From Acidimicrobiaceae bacterium (GTDB lineage Bacteria; Actinomycetota; Acidimicrobiia; Acidimicrobiales; RAAP-2), in the NCBI GenBank assembly GCA_027355725.1, contig DAIEHI010000032.1:1-43184 (forward strand): DNA of 43,184 nt. Direction: 5' to 3'. This document shows, piece by piece, positions 9,773 through 18,194 of this stretch. Position 1 is the first letter of the stretch; the number at the start of each line of letters is the position of its first letter. The notes under the pieces were generated by a model, which worked only from the letters and a program-made list of their open reading frames with translations, did not search any database and was not told the DNA's origin. Position numbers and translations under genes: made by a program.

Positions 9773-11076
9773 ACCCGCACACCCTCCAGATCCGTTCCGT
9801 GGCTCGCTACGATCTCACATTCCACCATGGCGCCCACGCTCAGTGCGCGATCCACCGTGATGATGCCGTCGATTTCGGGACACTCTCGGACACTACGTGC
9901 AATACCCGGGGCGTCGATCAAGATTCGCTGGCGCGTGCCGACCAGTGCGTCTCGACGTCGAGCGGTGATCGCGTCTTGGAGTTCACTGACCTCACGAAGA
10001 CGTTCGAGGGCCAGTTCATGGGGCACCTGACCGTCGAGACCGTTGGCGAAGGTGTCCTCTTCACGCGAGAAGGTGAAGAAGCCCGCCCAGTCGAGTTGCG
10101 CCGCTTCAATGAACTCAAGCAACTCGCGCTGGTCATCCTCGGTTTCTCCCGGGTACCCGAGAATGAACGATGAGCGAAAGGTGGCGTCAGGATCGCTCGA
10201 ACGAATCGCCTCGATGCGCTCGAGGAATCGAGTGGCGTCGCCCCAACGGCGCATCGCGCGAAGCATCCGTCTCGAGGCGTGCTGGAGTGAGAGATCGAAA
10301 TACGGTACGCCCGTTGCGAGAATCGCCTCGATGAGACCACTGGTGAGCCCGGACGGGTAGAGATACAAGAGCCGCACACGCTCGATCTCACGGCTCAGCG
10401 TGTTGGTCAGGTCGATCAGCGGCTGGGTGCCGCCCTCGTCGAGGACTTCCACCGGCTCGCCGAGTGCCGCACGACGTCGGTCGTGGCCCCAACTCGCGAG
10501 GTCTTGGGCGATGAGCACGATCTCCTTGACGCCCCCCTCGGCCAGAGCGCGTGCCTCGGAGAGGATCTCCTCACTCGACCTGGACCGTTGGTCCCCGCGA
10601 AAGGTCGGGATGGCACAGAACCCGCAGCGCCGGTCACAGCCCTCGGCGATCTTCACGTACGCCCAGGGCGTCGACGTCTTCGGTCGCGGCAGGTTCAAAA
10701 GGTCGAAGGCCGGGGTCGGACGCTTTCGAAGGCTCACCGGCGTCGAGGGTGCCTCGAGCGCGGTGAGGCTCTCACCGAAGCCCGCCACCAGATCGACCTC
10801 GGGTAACGCCGAGGCCAACTCGTCGCCGTAGCGCTCTGCCATGCAGCCCGTGACGACTAGTCGTGCACCCTCGGGCTTTCGCTCAGCGAGTTCGAGCACG
10901 GTCTCGATCGACTCCTCGCGTGCGGCCTCAATGAAGGCGCAGGTGTTCGCGACCACGAGGTCGGCCCGCTCAGCACTCGAGGCGACGCTGTAGCCCTGTG
11001 ACTCGAGGAGCCCCGCCAATTTGTCCGAGTCCACATGGTTCTTGGGGCACCCGAGCGTCTCGATCCAGTACCGCAA
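9769..11076 (-). CDS. rimO: ribosomal protein S12 methylthiotransferase RimO
   Basis: A radical-SAM enzyme that adds a methylthio group to an Asp of ribosomal protein S12. The N-terminal MTTase domain begins RYWIETLGCPKNHVDSDKLAG with its first cluster-binding Cys. The radical-SAM motif C-x3-C-x2-C is EGCDRRCGFCAIPTFRG, and a TRAM-like domain ends the protein. The start is TTG at 11076, six bases after GAGGAG; the frame is open further upstream only by running through the tRNA. This gives 435 residues, normal for RimO. First gene of the rimO-pgsA-cinA operon. Confidence 0.95.
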   Translation of the reverse strand: MRYWIETLGCPKNHVDSDKLAGLLESQGYSVASSAERADLVVANTCAFIEAAREESIETVLELAERKPEGARLVVTGCMAERYGDELASALPEVDLVAGFGESLTALEAPSTPVSLRKRPTPAFDLLNLPRPKTSTPWAYVKIAEGCDRRCGFCAIPTFRGDQRSRSSEEILSEARALAEGGVKEIVLIAQDLASWGHDRRRAALGEPVEVLDEGGTQPLIDLTNTLSREIERVRLLYLYPSGLTSGLIEAILATGVPYFDLSLQHASRRMLRAMRRWGDATRFLERIEAIRSSDPDATFRSSFILGYPGETEDDQRELLEFIEAAQLDWAGFFTFSREEDTFANGLDGQVPHELALERLREVSELQDAITARRRDALVGTRQRILIDAPGIARSVRECPEIDGIITVDRALSVGAMVECEIVASHGTDLEGVRV

Positions 11077-11096
11077 GAACGTCTCCTCTATACGTG

Positions 11097-11127
11097 TCAA
11101 CACCGAGCGCACGGCGCTCGGTGTTGA
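11097..11127 (-). terminator. perfect 14-bp hairpin directly after tRNA-Ser(GCT)
   Basis: TCAACACCGAGCGC (11097-11110) and GCGCTCGGTGTTGA (11114-11127) are perfect complements with a three-base loop. On the minus strand the stem begins at the base after the tRNA CCA end and finishes 20 bases before the rimO start. No T-run follows. It could act as a tRNA terminator or processing signal, or modulate read-through into rimO. Confidence 0.6.
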
Positions 11128-11221
11128 TGGCGGAGAGGGAGGGATTTGAACCCTCGGGCCCACTTTCGCAGGCCGCATTCTTAGCAGGAATGTGGTTTAA
11201 ACCGAACTCACCCACCTCTCC
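11128..11221 (-). tRNA. tRNA-Ser (anticodon GCT)
   Basis: Minus-strand cloverleaf with acceptor arms GGAGAGG and CCTCTCC, anticodon stem CATTC/GAATG around loop CTGCTAA (anticodon GCT, reads AGC/AGT), a long variable arm (GGCC...GGCC) as in class II serine tRNAs, and the TpsiC loop GTTCAAA. The discriminator is G and CCA is encoded (11128-11130). The gene lies upstream of rimO on the same strand. Confidence 0.95.
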
Positions 11222-11350
11222 CAGCACGCTCATCCTAGTAAAGGGTGGGCTCCCAAGGAAACTCCACCCGCGACCGCGCGCTGTGAATCTCGTCACGAGC
11301 ACCCACTGAGCGTCAAGATAGCGGTCAGACACCAGCAAATTGGCGGGCGT

Positions 11351-11356
11351 TACACT
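11351..11356 (+). promoter_or_regulatory. -10 element of the amino-acid ABC transporter operon
   Basis: TACACT lies 44 bases before the ATG at 11401, giving a leader of about 37 bases that carries a GAAGGG ribosome site. No good -35 was found, so this is tentative. Confidence 0.35.
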
Positions 11357-11400
11357 AGAAAATCGCCACGACCTCGTGGGCAACTCTAGAAGGGATGTAC

Positions 11401-12276
11401 ATGCGAAACCTCCGACTCGCCCTCGCTGGTCTACTGAGCGCTTCAACACTCACGGTGGTGACACTGGGTGCTGGCGCGAGTGCCAACGCCGCCGGCACCT
11501 CACTCGCCACGTGTAAATCAACCATCTCGGCCCACGAGTACGCCAAGGGCACGTTGACCGTCGCCACTGACAACCCCGGCTACACGCCATGGTTCGTGAA
11601 CAACTCCCCGAGCAACGGCAAGGGATACGAATCAGCTGTTGTCTACGCGATCGCCAAGGTCCTTGGCATCTCCAACTCCAAAGTGAAGTGGGTGACCGAG
11701 CCATTCGACAACAGCTACACCCCCGGACCCAAGCCCTTCGACTTCGACATCAACGAGATCTCGTACACCGCGGCGCGCGCCAAGGCCGTCACGTTCTCAA
11801 AGAGCTACTACGACGTCCAGCAATCGATCGTCGCCCTAAAGGGCAGCAAGATCGCAAAGGACCACTCGCCGAGTCAGTTGAAGAGCTACCTGTACGGTGA
11901 CCAGATCGGCACCACGGGTCTCGCGTACATCAACAACTACATCAAGCCCACTCGACCAGCGCGCGTGTACTCAACGCTCGATCAGGCGGTCCTCGCCCTC
12001 CAGACCGGCCAGATCGACGCCATTGTCATCGACACCCCAACGGGCCAGTACATGGCGTCCTCGCAGATCGTCAACGCCAAGAAGAAGCTGATCGCGACCC
12101 AAGTGGGTCAGTTCCCGAGCGTCGGTGAGCACTACGGGCTCCTCTTTGCGAAGAACAACGCAATGGTGGGTTGTGTCAATACCGCACTCGCAACGCTCAG
12201 GTCCAACGGCACCCTCGCGTCACTACAGAAGAAGTGGCTCGGGATCTACACCAGCGTGCCCACGATCAAGCCGTAG
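11401..12276 (+). CDS. polar amino-acid ABC transporter substrate-binding protein (SBP_bac_3)
   Basis: A 291-residue exported protein with a signal peptide (RNLRLALAGLLSAS... ending near GASANAAG). The mature part starts GTLTVATDNPGYTPWF and includes GYESAVVYAIAKVLG, FDFDINEISYTAARAKAVTFS and a late LATLRSNGTLASLQKKWLG, the standard pattern of family 3 amino-acid binding proteins. It captures a polar amino acid or related solute outside the membrane for the permease and ATPase encoded next. The ATG at 11401 has AGAAGGG six bases before it; ATG 11395 lies inside that spacing. No lipobox Cys is seen, so it may be soluble or anchored by its N-terminus. Confidence 0.92.
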   Translation: MRNLRLALAGLLSASTLTVVTLGAGASANAAGTSLATCKSTISAHEYAKGTLTVATDNPGYTPWFVNNSPSNGKGYESAVVYAIAKVLGISNSKVKWVTEPFDNSYTPGPKPFDFDINEISYTAARAKAVTFSKSYYDVQQSIVALKGSKIAKDHSPSQLKSYLYGDQIGTTGLAYINNYIKPTRPARVYSTLDQAVLALQTGQIDAIVIDTPTGQYMASSQIVNAKKKLIATQVGQFPSVGEHYGLLFAKNNAMVGCVNTALATLRSNGTLASLQKKWLGIYTSVPTIKP

Positions 12277-12281
12277 AAATC

Positions 12282-13172
12282 GTGACGCTTGATCCCGACG
12301 TTGCTTCGTCGGACGAGACACCCAATCTCTTCACCCGACGTCGAAGCCGCGTCCTCACGGGTCGTCGCGGACTAGCCGCTGCGACGCTCTCGAGCGTTCT
12401 AGTCTTTGGCGCACTCTTCGCAGTGCTCTTCACGACGTCGGGTGGCGCGACACTTCGCGCGGATTTCTTCAGTCCCCATCAGATGTGGCTGGCCTGGACC
12501 GGCGATCCACGTTTGGGTCTCTTGGCCATACGAGACGGCATCTTCACCAACATCTGGATGTTCCTCTTGAGCGAAGCACTGGTACTGGCCCTCGGTCTCG
12601 CCATTGCGTGGATACGAATCACCCAGAGTTCGGTACTGTTGCCCTTTCGCATCATGGCGACGGCCTACACCGACACCTTTCGCGGCGTGCCGCTGTTGCT
12701 CGTCGTGATGATGGTCGGCTACGGACTGCCGATCCTCAATTTCGGTTTCCTCTCACGCCAATCGCCGGCGGTGTATGGCGTGATGGCCCTCACGCTCACC
12801 TACAGTTCCTACGTCGCAGAGGTCATCCGCGCGGGCATCTTCTCGGTGCCCAACGGGCAACTGCTCGCTGCGCGTTCGCTCGGACTCACCCAAGCCTCGA
12901 CAATGCGTCTGGTCATCCTGCCCCAAGCCATACGAACCGTCATCCCACCGCTCCTCAATGACTTCATCTCATTACAGAAGGACACGGCACTCGTCTCGAT
13001 ACTCGGCGCAGTAGAAGTCACGCGCGCCGCGCAGATCTTTCAGTCAACGGTCTTTAACGAGAGCGGGCTCGTGGTGGCGGCCTTGTTCTTTCTGATCCTG
13101 ACCATACCTATGACGCGCTACACCGACCACCTCATGGCTCGCGACCGCGCACGACGATTGGTGGGGTCGTGA
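12282..13172 (+). CDS. polar amino-acid ABC transporter permease (HisM/GlnP family)
   Basis: About 296 residues with five or so membrane spans. The conserved EAA region reads EVIRAGIFSVPNGQLLAARS and LVILPQAIRTVIPPLLNDF, followed by KDTALVSILG, all typical of HisM/GlnP-type permeases. The start GTG 12282 lies five bases after the binding-protein stop. A longer frame from 12171 overlaps that gene and is rejected. The N-terminal 40 or so residues before the first span are longer than usual and rich in Arg. It forms the channel of the importer, probably as a homodimer because only one permease is present. Confidence 0.9.
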   Translation: MTLDPDVASSDETPNLFTRRRSRVLTGRRGLAAATLSSVLVFGALFAVLFTTSGGATLRADFFSPHQMWLAWTGDPRLGLLAIRDGIFTNIWMFLLSEALVLALGLAIAWIRITQSSVLLPFRIMATAYTDTFRGVPLLLVVMMVGYGLPILNFGFLSRQSPAVYGVMALTLTYSSYVAEVIRAGIFSVPNGQLLAARSLGLTQASTMRLVILPQAIRTVIPPLLNDFISLQKDTALVSILGAVEVTRAAQIFQSTVFNESGLVVAALFFLILTIPMTRYTDHLMARDRARRLVGS

Positions 13173-13903
13173 GCGACATCGTCCTCGAGCTCAACTCGGT
13201 CGTCAAGCGCTTCGGCGAGAACGAAGTCCTTCGAGGCGTGTCCCTCCAACTCCACCGACATGAGGTCGTATGTCTCATCGGTGCCTCGGGCTCGGGCAAG
13301 TCCACGCTGCTTCGATGCGCGAATCTGCTCGAAACCATCGACGCCGGGAGTATCTCGCTTTTCGGTCAACCGCTCCAGGACAAGCGCATCGACCCCGATC
13401 TCGTGCGTCGCCACATCGGCATGGTCTTCCAATCGTTCAATCTGTTCCCACACCTGAGCGTCCTTGAGAACATCCTGCTCGGACCCGTCAACGCACTCAA
13501 ACGCAAACGTGAAGACGTCAACGAAGAGGCAATGGAACTACTCGAGCGCATTGGTCTTCGAGCGCGGGCCAATGACTTCCCCGATCGGCTCTCGGGCGGT
13601 CAACAACAGCGCGTGGCCATCGTGCGCTCGCTCGCCATGAAGCCTTCGTTGCTCCTGCTCGACGAGGTCACGAGCGCGCTCGACCCGACCCTGGTCGGCG
13701 AGGTCCTTGATCTCTTGCGTGACCTCGCCCACAGTGGCACCACGATGCTGATCGCCACGCACGAGATGAACTTCGCTCGCGACGTCGCGCATCAAGTGGC
13801 CTACCTCGAAGCGGGCGTTCTCGTCGAGCAGGGCACACCCGCGTCGATCTTCAGCCACCCCCAACACGAAGCGACGAGGAAATTCCTCGAACGCGTCTCC
13901 TAG
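13169..13903 (+). CDS. polar amino-acid ABC transporter ATP-binding protein (GlnQ family)
   Basis: A 244-residue ATPase with Walker A GASGSGKSTLLRC, Q-loop MVFQSFNLFPHL, signature LSGGQQQRVAIVR, Walker B LLLLDEVTSALDP and H-loop IATHEMNFAR. The FNLFPHL segment is characteristic of GlnQ/HisP ATPases for polar amino acids. GTG 13169 overlaps the permease stop (GTGA), so all three transporter genes are translated together. Its TAG stop shares a CTAG with the stop of the opposing Nudix gene, leaving no room for a terminator in between. Confidence 0.95.
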   Translation: MSDIVLELNSVVKRFGENEVLRGVSLQLHRHEVVCLIGASGSGKSTLLRCANLLETIDAGSISLFGQPLQDKRIDPDLVRRHIGMVFQSFNLFPHLSVLENILLGPVNALKRKREDVNEEAMELLERIGLRARANDFPDRLSGGQQQRVAIVRSLAMKPSLLLLDEVTSALDPTLVGEVLDLLRDLAHSGTTMLIATHEMNFARDVAHQVAYLEAGVLVEQGTPASIFSHPQHEATRKFLERVS

Positions 13904-14364
13904 GACGCGCGCGCTCGCAACTCGGGCAGCGCCAACACCAGGTCAAAGAGTTCGCGGTCGCGGTCCCAGGTCAAGTGTTCGCGCACTTGCTCGAGTGGTA
14001 ACCACACGAGCTCATCGACCTCGTCATTGGGCACGAACTCTCCCTCATTGACGGTCATGAGGTAGTAGGCGACGATCTTGGGCTTACCCTTTCGGTGCGT
14101 GTAGTTCGTAGTGCCCACGAAACGTTCGACGCGACAACTCATCCCTGTCTCTTCGATCACCTCACGAAGGGCGGCCTGCTCGAAGGTCTCGCCTCGGTCA
14201 AGCTTGCCCTTAGGGAACGTCCAGTCCCCACGAGCCTCTCGGTAGATACAGGCGATCTCGACGCTGCTCGACGACACGAAACGGTGCACGATGCCGCCCG
14301 CCGCTCGAATGAGGTCGTTCGGCGCGTCACTCGGGATTATCAATTCTCCGCTCAAGAGGTACAC
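13900..14364 (-). CDS. Nudix hydrolase
   Basis: A 154-residue protein with the complete Nudix box G-x5-E-x7-REUxEExGU: GKLDRGETFEQAALREVIEETG. Such enzymes cleave nucleoside diphosphates linked to another group, in an Mg-dependent way. The preceding RAAGGIVHRF and DWTFPKGKLDRGE resemble MutT/Ap4A-hydrolase members, so housecleaning of oxidised nucleotides or dinucleoside polyphosphates is plausible. The start is GTG 14364, placed seven bases after a TACGGT -10 element. The gene converges on the ABC ATPase gene with overlapping stop codons. Confidence 0.92.
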   Translation of the reverse strand: MYLLSGELIIPSDAPNDLIRAAGGIVHRFVSSSSVEIACIYREARGDWTFPKGKLDRGETFEQAALREVIEETGMSCRVERFVGTTNYTHRKGKPKIVAYYLMTVNEGEFVPNDEVDELVWLPLEQVREHLTWDRDRELFDLVLALPELRARAS

Positions 14365-14399
14365 ATCGCTAACCGTAGGGGATGATCCATCGTTACCAA
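14365..14399 (-). promoter_or_regulatory. promoter of the Nudix gene, leaderless type
   Basis: On the minus strand TTGGTA (14394-14399), a 16-base spacer and TACGGT (14372-14377) form a -35/-10 pair. Seven bases separate the -10 from the GTG start. Confidence 0.5.
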
Positions 14400-15097
14400 G
14401 GTATTACCACGTCTCATTCGCGAAAAAATCACCTACGTAGCGTAGTAAGAATGTTGGTCGCCGTCCTTCTTTACGCTGGCGCCAAATTTTTTAGCTCACA
14501 TTCGTGATCGGCCTCGGCATCGCCAGCCATTGGCCCAGGAGAATTCGCCACAATTTTCTCCCCTCGGATCTCGCTCGTGGCTCGCGTGAAGCCGACGTCT
14601 CACACGTGGATGGAGCTCCTGAGTTGTCACGGTGGAAACGGAGAGTGTGAACAGGGGCTCCGAGCGTACCGAGCCACAGTGATCACTTCGTGCCTGTTCA
14701 GTGCGGACCGACTCGGTGCCGTCATTGATGGTGCGACCGGAGCTCTTCGAAGCGTCGCTCCTCGTAGGTGGGCGTGGGCACGCAACTTCTCACTATCGCC
14801 CCTCGAGTCTCGCGACATCTCTCACACCTCACCACGCCCACTCGGGCCCCGGTGGTCAGCGCGCAAGAATGTCCATCGCGTCCATCTACGGTGGGTGCTT
14901 CGCTACGGGTCTCGCCATCGTGCTGCTCGTCGTGAAGGCGAATGGCTGCCTCAGCGTTCGCAGAGAATCTGGGGTCATCGGGTCGCCGTCGATCGTGAGG
15001 GCTGCGCCAAATACCTTTCGCTGGCAGGTGATTGGCCGCACTGGTGACGACGGCACGGCTCTTACAAAAAGTAGTGGCGAAATCACGACTATTTCAC
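14400..15097. other. about 0.7 kb without a convincing gene
   Basis: An AT-richer patch (about 14400-14510) is followed by ordinary-GC sequence. Open frames here (14577-15047, and 14701-15114 with an inner ATG at 14870) give compositionally odd proteins with no motif and no ribosome site. The inner one has a single hydrophobic stretch and ends in an ATGA overlap with the next gene. One local structure (14648-14700) has an 8-bp outer stem TGAACAGG/CCTGTTCA enclosing GGCTC/GAGCC and AGTGATCACT. It may be a degraded gene or hold a small RNA; neither can be shown. Confidence 0.4.
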
Positions 15098-15110
15098 TAA
15101 GATTTATGGG
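15098..15110 (+). promoter_or_regulatory. -10 element of the DUF4395 gene, leaderless type
   Basis: TAAGAT (15098-15103) is followed by seven bases and ATG at 15111. The -35 region is poor. Confidence 0.5.
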
Positions 15111-15614
15111 ATGAAGTCACTCTTCTCGTTCCCCAATCCCGTGAACGATGCTTCAGCGCGCACCGTCGCGCTCGGTGTCGTGGCGATGTCCCTGATCGCG
15201 CTCGTCGCGAATCAGTCGTGGTTGCTCATTTTCTTGACCTACGGCTTCATTGCCCGCCTCGCCACTGGTCCGACGCTGTCCCCACTGGGCCAGTTCGCGG
15301 TTCGCGTCGCGGGTCCGCGCATCACTGCCTGGCAAAAGTTCGTCCCCGGACCGCCAAAACGCTTCGCTCAGGGGATTGGGGCGGTCCTCACAAGCGCTGC
15401 GACGATTCTCTGGCTCAGCGTTGGCTGGTCGGTCGCGCGCTGGGTCCTGGTGCCGCTCATCGCGGCAGCATCACTTGAAGGATTCTTCGGGTTCTGCCTT
15501 GGTTGCACGGTCTTTGGCTGGATGATCCGCTGGGGAGTCGTTCCCGAGTCGGTGTGCGCAGAATGTGGAGACCTCTCCGCGCGCTACGCGGCCGCGGGTT
15601 ACCCCCAGGACTAG
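15111..15614 (+). CDS. DUF4395 membrane protein
   Basis: 167 residues with the NPVNDASARTVALGVV opening, the WQKFVPGPPKRFAQGIG loop and the LEGFFGFCLGCTVFGWM segment with paired Cys, together diagnostic of DUF4395. About four membrane helices are visible. The C-terminus adds a second Cys pair (SVCAECGDL). Members of the family are often found next to thioredoxin-like genes and may pass electrons through their Cys residues. No thioredoxin gene is present in this window. A -10 element seven bases before the ATG supports the start. Confidence 0.85.
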   Translation: MKSLFSFPNPVNDASARTVALGVVAMSLIALVANQSWLLIFLTYGFIARLATGPTLSPLGQFAVRVAGPRITAWQKFVPGPPKRFAQGIGAVLTSAATILWLSVGWSVARWVLVPLIAAASLEGFFGFCLGCTVFGWMIRWGVVPESVCAECGDLSARYAAAGYPQD

Positions 15615-15660
15615 TCAACACGACAAGACCTAACGATTCTGTGAAGATTCGCGTCTCGCC

Positions 15661-15695
15661 TTTGCAGCCGAGCAACTCTTACCTAGGCTAGAAGG
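15661..15695 (+). promoter_or_regulatory. promoter of the S53 peptidase gene, leaderless type
   Basis: TTTGCA (15661-15666), a 17-base spacer and TAGGCT (15684-15689) form a -35/-10 pair. AGAAGG and then the ATG follow. The AGAAGG touches the start codon, too close to act as a ribosome site, so transcription probably starts at the ATG. Confidence 0.55.
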
Positions 15696-18074
15696 ATGCG
15701 ACGCACCCCACGACTCATAACGCTCGGACTTCTCTCGCTCAGTACAACGCTCGTCGGCTTCTCACTCTCGACGACCCCGGCACTGGCGAGCCAAGCCCGC
15801 GTGGAGGTCGCTGGTGCATCGCCTGTGCCGACGACGAGCACGGTCATCAACTCGACGATCACGACATCGTTCGACGTCGTTCTTCAACAAACCAACCAGG
15901 TAGCGCTCAAGGCCTATATCTCGAGTCTCTCGAACACCGCGTCGCCCAATTATCACCACTATCTCACCCCCAGTGAGTTCGCGCAGAGATTTGGCGCGTC
16001 GTCGTCGAGCATTGCGCGAGTCCGCTCGTATCTGGCGCGATATGGACTCAGCAATGTCTCGTTGAGCAAGGGTCACATCTTGCTGCACGTCACCGGCTCG
16101 AGTGCTGACATCGCTCGCGCCTTCGCGACACCCGTTGAAGCTGTTCGAACCAGTTCTGGCAGCATCGCGGCACAGTTCATTCGCCCCGCCACGTTGCCGT
16201 CGGCGTTGGCGAAAGACGTCGTCAACATCACCGGCCTCTCAACCTCGTCAGCGGTTGCGATGCCCGCAGGACTCGTGCACCCGAGCGCGCGCACCACATC
16301 GCACATCACAACGCCGGTAGCGTGTCCCTCGGCCGGTAGCGGTGCCGGAACGACACCCAACGCGCTCGGTGGCTACACCGTTCAACAGCAGGCGCAGTTG
16401 TACGGTCTCAACACCGCCTACGCGAACGGCAGCACCGGGGTGGGCCAGACCATCGCCATCTACGAACTCGGTCAGTACGACCAGAGTGACCTCAGCACCT
16501 ACTTCGCCTGTTACGGGATCTCACCATCGATGAACACGATCAACGTCGACGGGGGGCCAACTGGTGGCTACTCAGAAGAAGCGACCATGGACATCGAACA
16601 GGCCGCCGCCCTTGCGCCGGGGGCCGCGATCAGCGTCTACCAGGCACCCAACGGTGGTGCCGGCCCGACCGACGCCTACGCGCAGATCGCCGATGACAAC
16701 ACCGCGTCGATCGTCACGACATCGTGGGGGCTTTGCGAGATCGACCCCAATAGTGACGTCCAGGCGGAACAAGCGATCTTCGAGCAAATGGCCGCCCAGG
16801 GTCAAACCATGATCGCTTCCTCGGGCGACAGTGGCTCCTCGGACTGCATTGGCAATACCGACGGCTACGCACCCACCACCCTCGCCGTTGACGATCCCGC
16901 ATCGCAGCCCTTCGTCACCGGCGTGGGGGGTCTCACCGTCTCGAGCATCTCGCCACTCGTACAGACCGTGTGGAATAGCGGCGTGAGCAACGGCGCCGCC
17001 GGCGGTGGCGTCTCCACGATCTGGCCGCGACCATCATGGCAGAGCGCGCCCGGCATCACGGTAGCCAACACCATGCGAATGGTGCCCGACATCTCACTGA
17101 TGGCCGACCCGAACACCGGATTCATCGAGTACTTCACCGGCACCTCGAACGGCGTCTGTCAAGGCAGCTGCACCGGATGGCAGAGCATTGGCGGTACGTC
17201 AATTGGCTCACCACAGTTGAGTGCCATCGTCGCGGTTGCGGCCCAGGTGTGCGCCACACCTCGCCTCGGGTTCATCAACCCCGCACTGTACGCCATGGCC
17301 AGTGCGGGCACGGGTTTCATTGACGTCACCACGGGCAGCAACAACGTCTCCAACGTCGCTGGTTACAACGCGGGCGTTGGCTACGACATGGCTTCAGGTC
17401 TGGGCAGCCCCAATGGTTCCAGCTTCATCAACGGCCTCTGCCAACCCAAGGTGGACACGTCCAAGAGCTCTTTCAGCGCGTCAAGTCTCAGTCCAACCAT
17501 CAACGTCGGCGCCAACATCACCGCGGTGCTGAAGAGTTCGAATGCGAGTCCTCTCACCAATGCCGCACTGGACGTCACCGCCACCGCCACCAGTGGCGCG
17601 CTCGTGATCAACAAGGTGCCCACGAGCGCAACGTCGAGTGGCAACGCGAGTTACACCGCCACTACTGACTCCGCGGGTAAGGCTGTCATCAACGTGAGCA
17701 CCGACACCATTGGACCAGTCGTTGTGACCGTCGCCTACGAAGGTCAAACGCTCTACACCGCTACCCTCAACTTCGCCAAAGCCCGTCCCGTCGCCACTGC
17801 ACCAGGGCGGGCGAGTATTGCGAGCCTCGTTGCGCTTCGCGGTGGGTTTCGCATCGTGGTCGCGCCACCCGCGACTGACGGGGGAAGCGCGATAACGCTC
17901 TATCAATACAGCATCAATGGGGGCGCCCGATGGTTCAACATCTCCAAGGCCACGCGCACCGCCACCGTTTTGAACCTCATCCACGGACGGACCTACGTGG
18001 TGAGCGTTCGTGCACGTAATGCGAGAGGTGCGGGAGTGGCTTCCGTAGCACGACGCGTCACGACATTGCTGTAG
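15696..18074 (+). CDS. secreted S53 (sedolisin/kumamolisin-type) serine-carboxyl peptidase
   Basis: 792 residues: signal peptide (LITLGLLSLSTTLVGFSLS, cut near ALAS), activation prodomain (about 50-200, with ASPNYHHYLTPSEFAQRFG), S53 catalytic domain (about 220-580) and a C-terminal fibronectin-like domain (about 700-792). The Glu/Asp pair of the catalytic triad is in GYSEEATMDIEQAAALAPG. The Ser is in IGGTSIGSPQLSAIVA, and an SSGDSGSSDC segment holds the usual oxyanion Asp region. Sedolisins cleave proteins, mostly at acid pH, after removal of the prodomain. It probably digests extracellular protein. The next gene also encodes a secreted protein. Confidence 0.95.
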   Translation: MRRTPRLITLGLLSLSTTLVGFSLSTTPALASQARVEVAGASPVPTTSTVINSTITTSFDVVLQQTNQVALKAYISSLSNTASPNYHHYLTPSEFAQRFGASSSSIARVRSYLARYGLSNVSLSKGHILLHVTGSSADIARAFATPVEAVRTSSGSIAAQFIRPATLPSALAKDVVNITGLSTSSAVAMPAGLVHPSARTTSHITTPVACPSAGSGAGTTPNALGGYTVQQQAQLYGLNTAYANGSTGVGQTIAIYELGQYDQSDLSTYFACYGISPSMNTINVDGGPTGGYSEEATMDIEQAAALAPGAAISVYQAPNGGAGPTDAYAQIADDNTASIVTTSWGLCEIDPNSDVQAEQAIFEQMAAQGQTMIASSGDSGSSDCIGNTDGYAPTTLAVDDPASQPFVTGVGGLTVSSISPLVQTVWNSGVSNGAAGGGVSTIWPRPSWQSAPGITVANTMRMVPDISLMADPNTGFIEYFTGTSNGVCQGSCTGWQSIGGTSIGSPQLSAIVAVAAQVCATPRLGFINPALYAMASAGTGFIDVTTGSNNVSNVAGYNAGVGYDMASGLGSPNGSSFINGLCQPKVDTSKSSFSASSLSPTINVGANITAVLKSSNASPLTNAALDVTATATSGALVINKVPTSATSSGNASYTATTDSAGKAVINVSTDTIGPVVVTVAYEGQTLYTATLNFAKARPVATAPGRASIASLVALRGGFRIVVAPPATDGGSAITLYQYSINGGARWFNISKATRTATVLNLIHGRTYVVSVRARNARGAGVASVARRVTTLL

Positions 18075-18112
18075 TGACGTTGTGCATTGCCTGTGAAGTC
18101 ACGCACCGTCAC
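18074..18112 (+). terminator. imperfect hairpin after the S53 peptidase gene
   Basis: GTGACGTTGTGC just after the stop codon can pair imperfectly with GCACCGTCAC (18103-18112). There is no T-run. Weak terminator candidate. Confidence 0.25.
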
Positions 18113-18194
18113 CCGTTCACGCAGTGACGCCTCTAGACTTTTATGACGTGTGCGGCGTGATCTCTTGGTGCACCATCTTCAAGAAAGATAACGA

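Noticed and set aside
12171..12281. Upstream extension of the permease frame
   Set aside because: It lies inside the binding-protein gene and lacks family likeness.
14577..15047. 156-residue open frame in the gene-poor stretch
   Set aside because: Arg/Ser/Trp-rich composition, no ribosome site or -10 element, no motif, and overlaps other equally long frames; reads as chance.
14378..15100. tmRNA, RNase P RNA or 6S RNA in the gene-poor stretch
   Set aside because: No conserved core sequences or CCA-bearing tRNA-like ends were found.
14870..15114. Possible 81-residue protein with one hydrophobic stretch ending in ATGA with the DUF4395 gene
   Set aside because: No start signal, and the -10 element of the DUF4395 gene lies within it; the overlap is probably chance.
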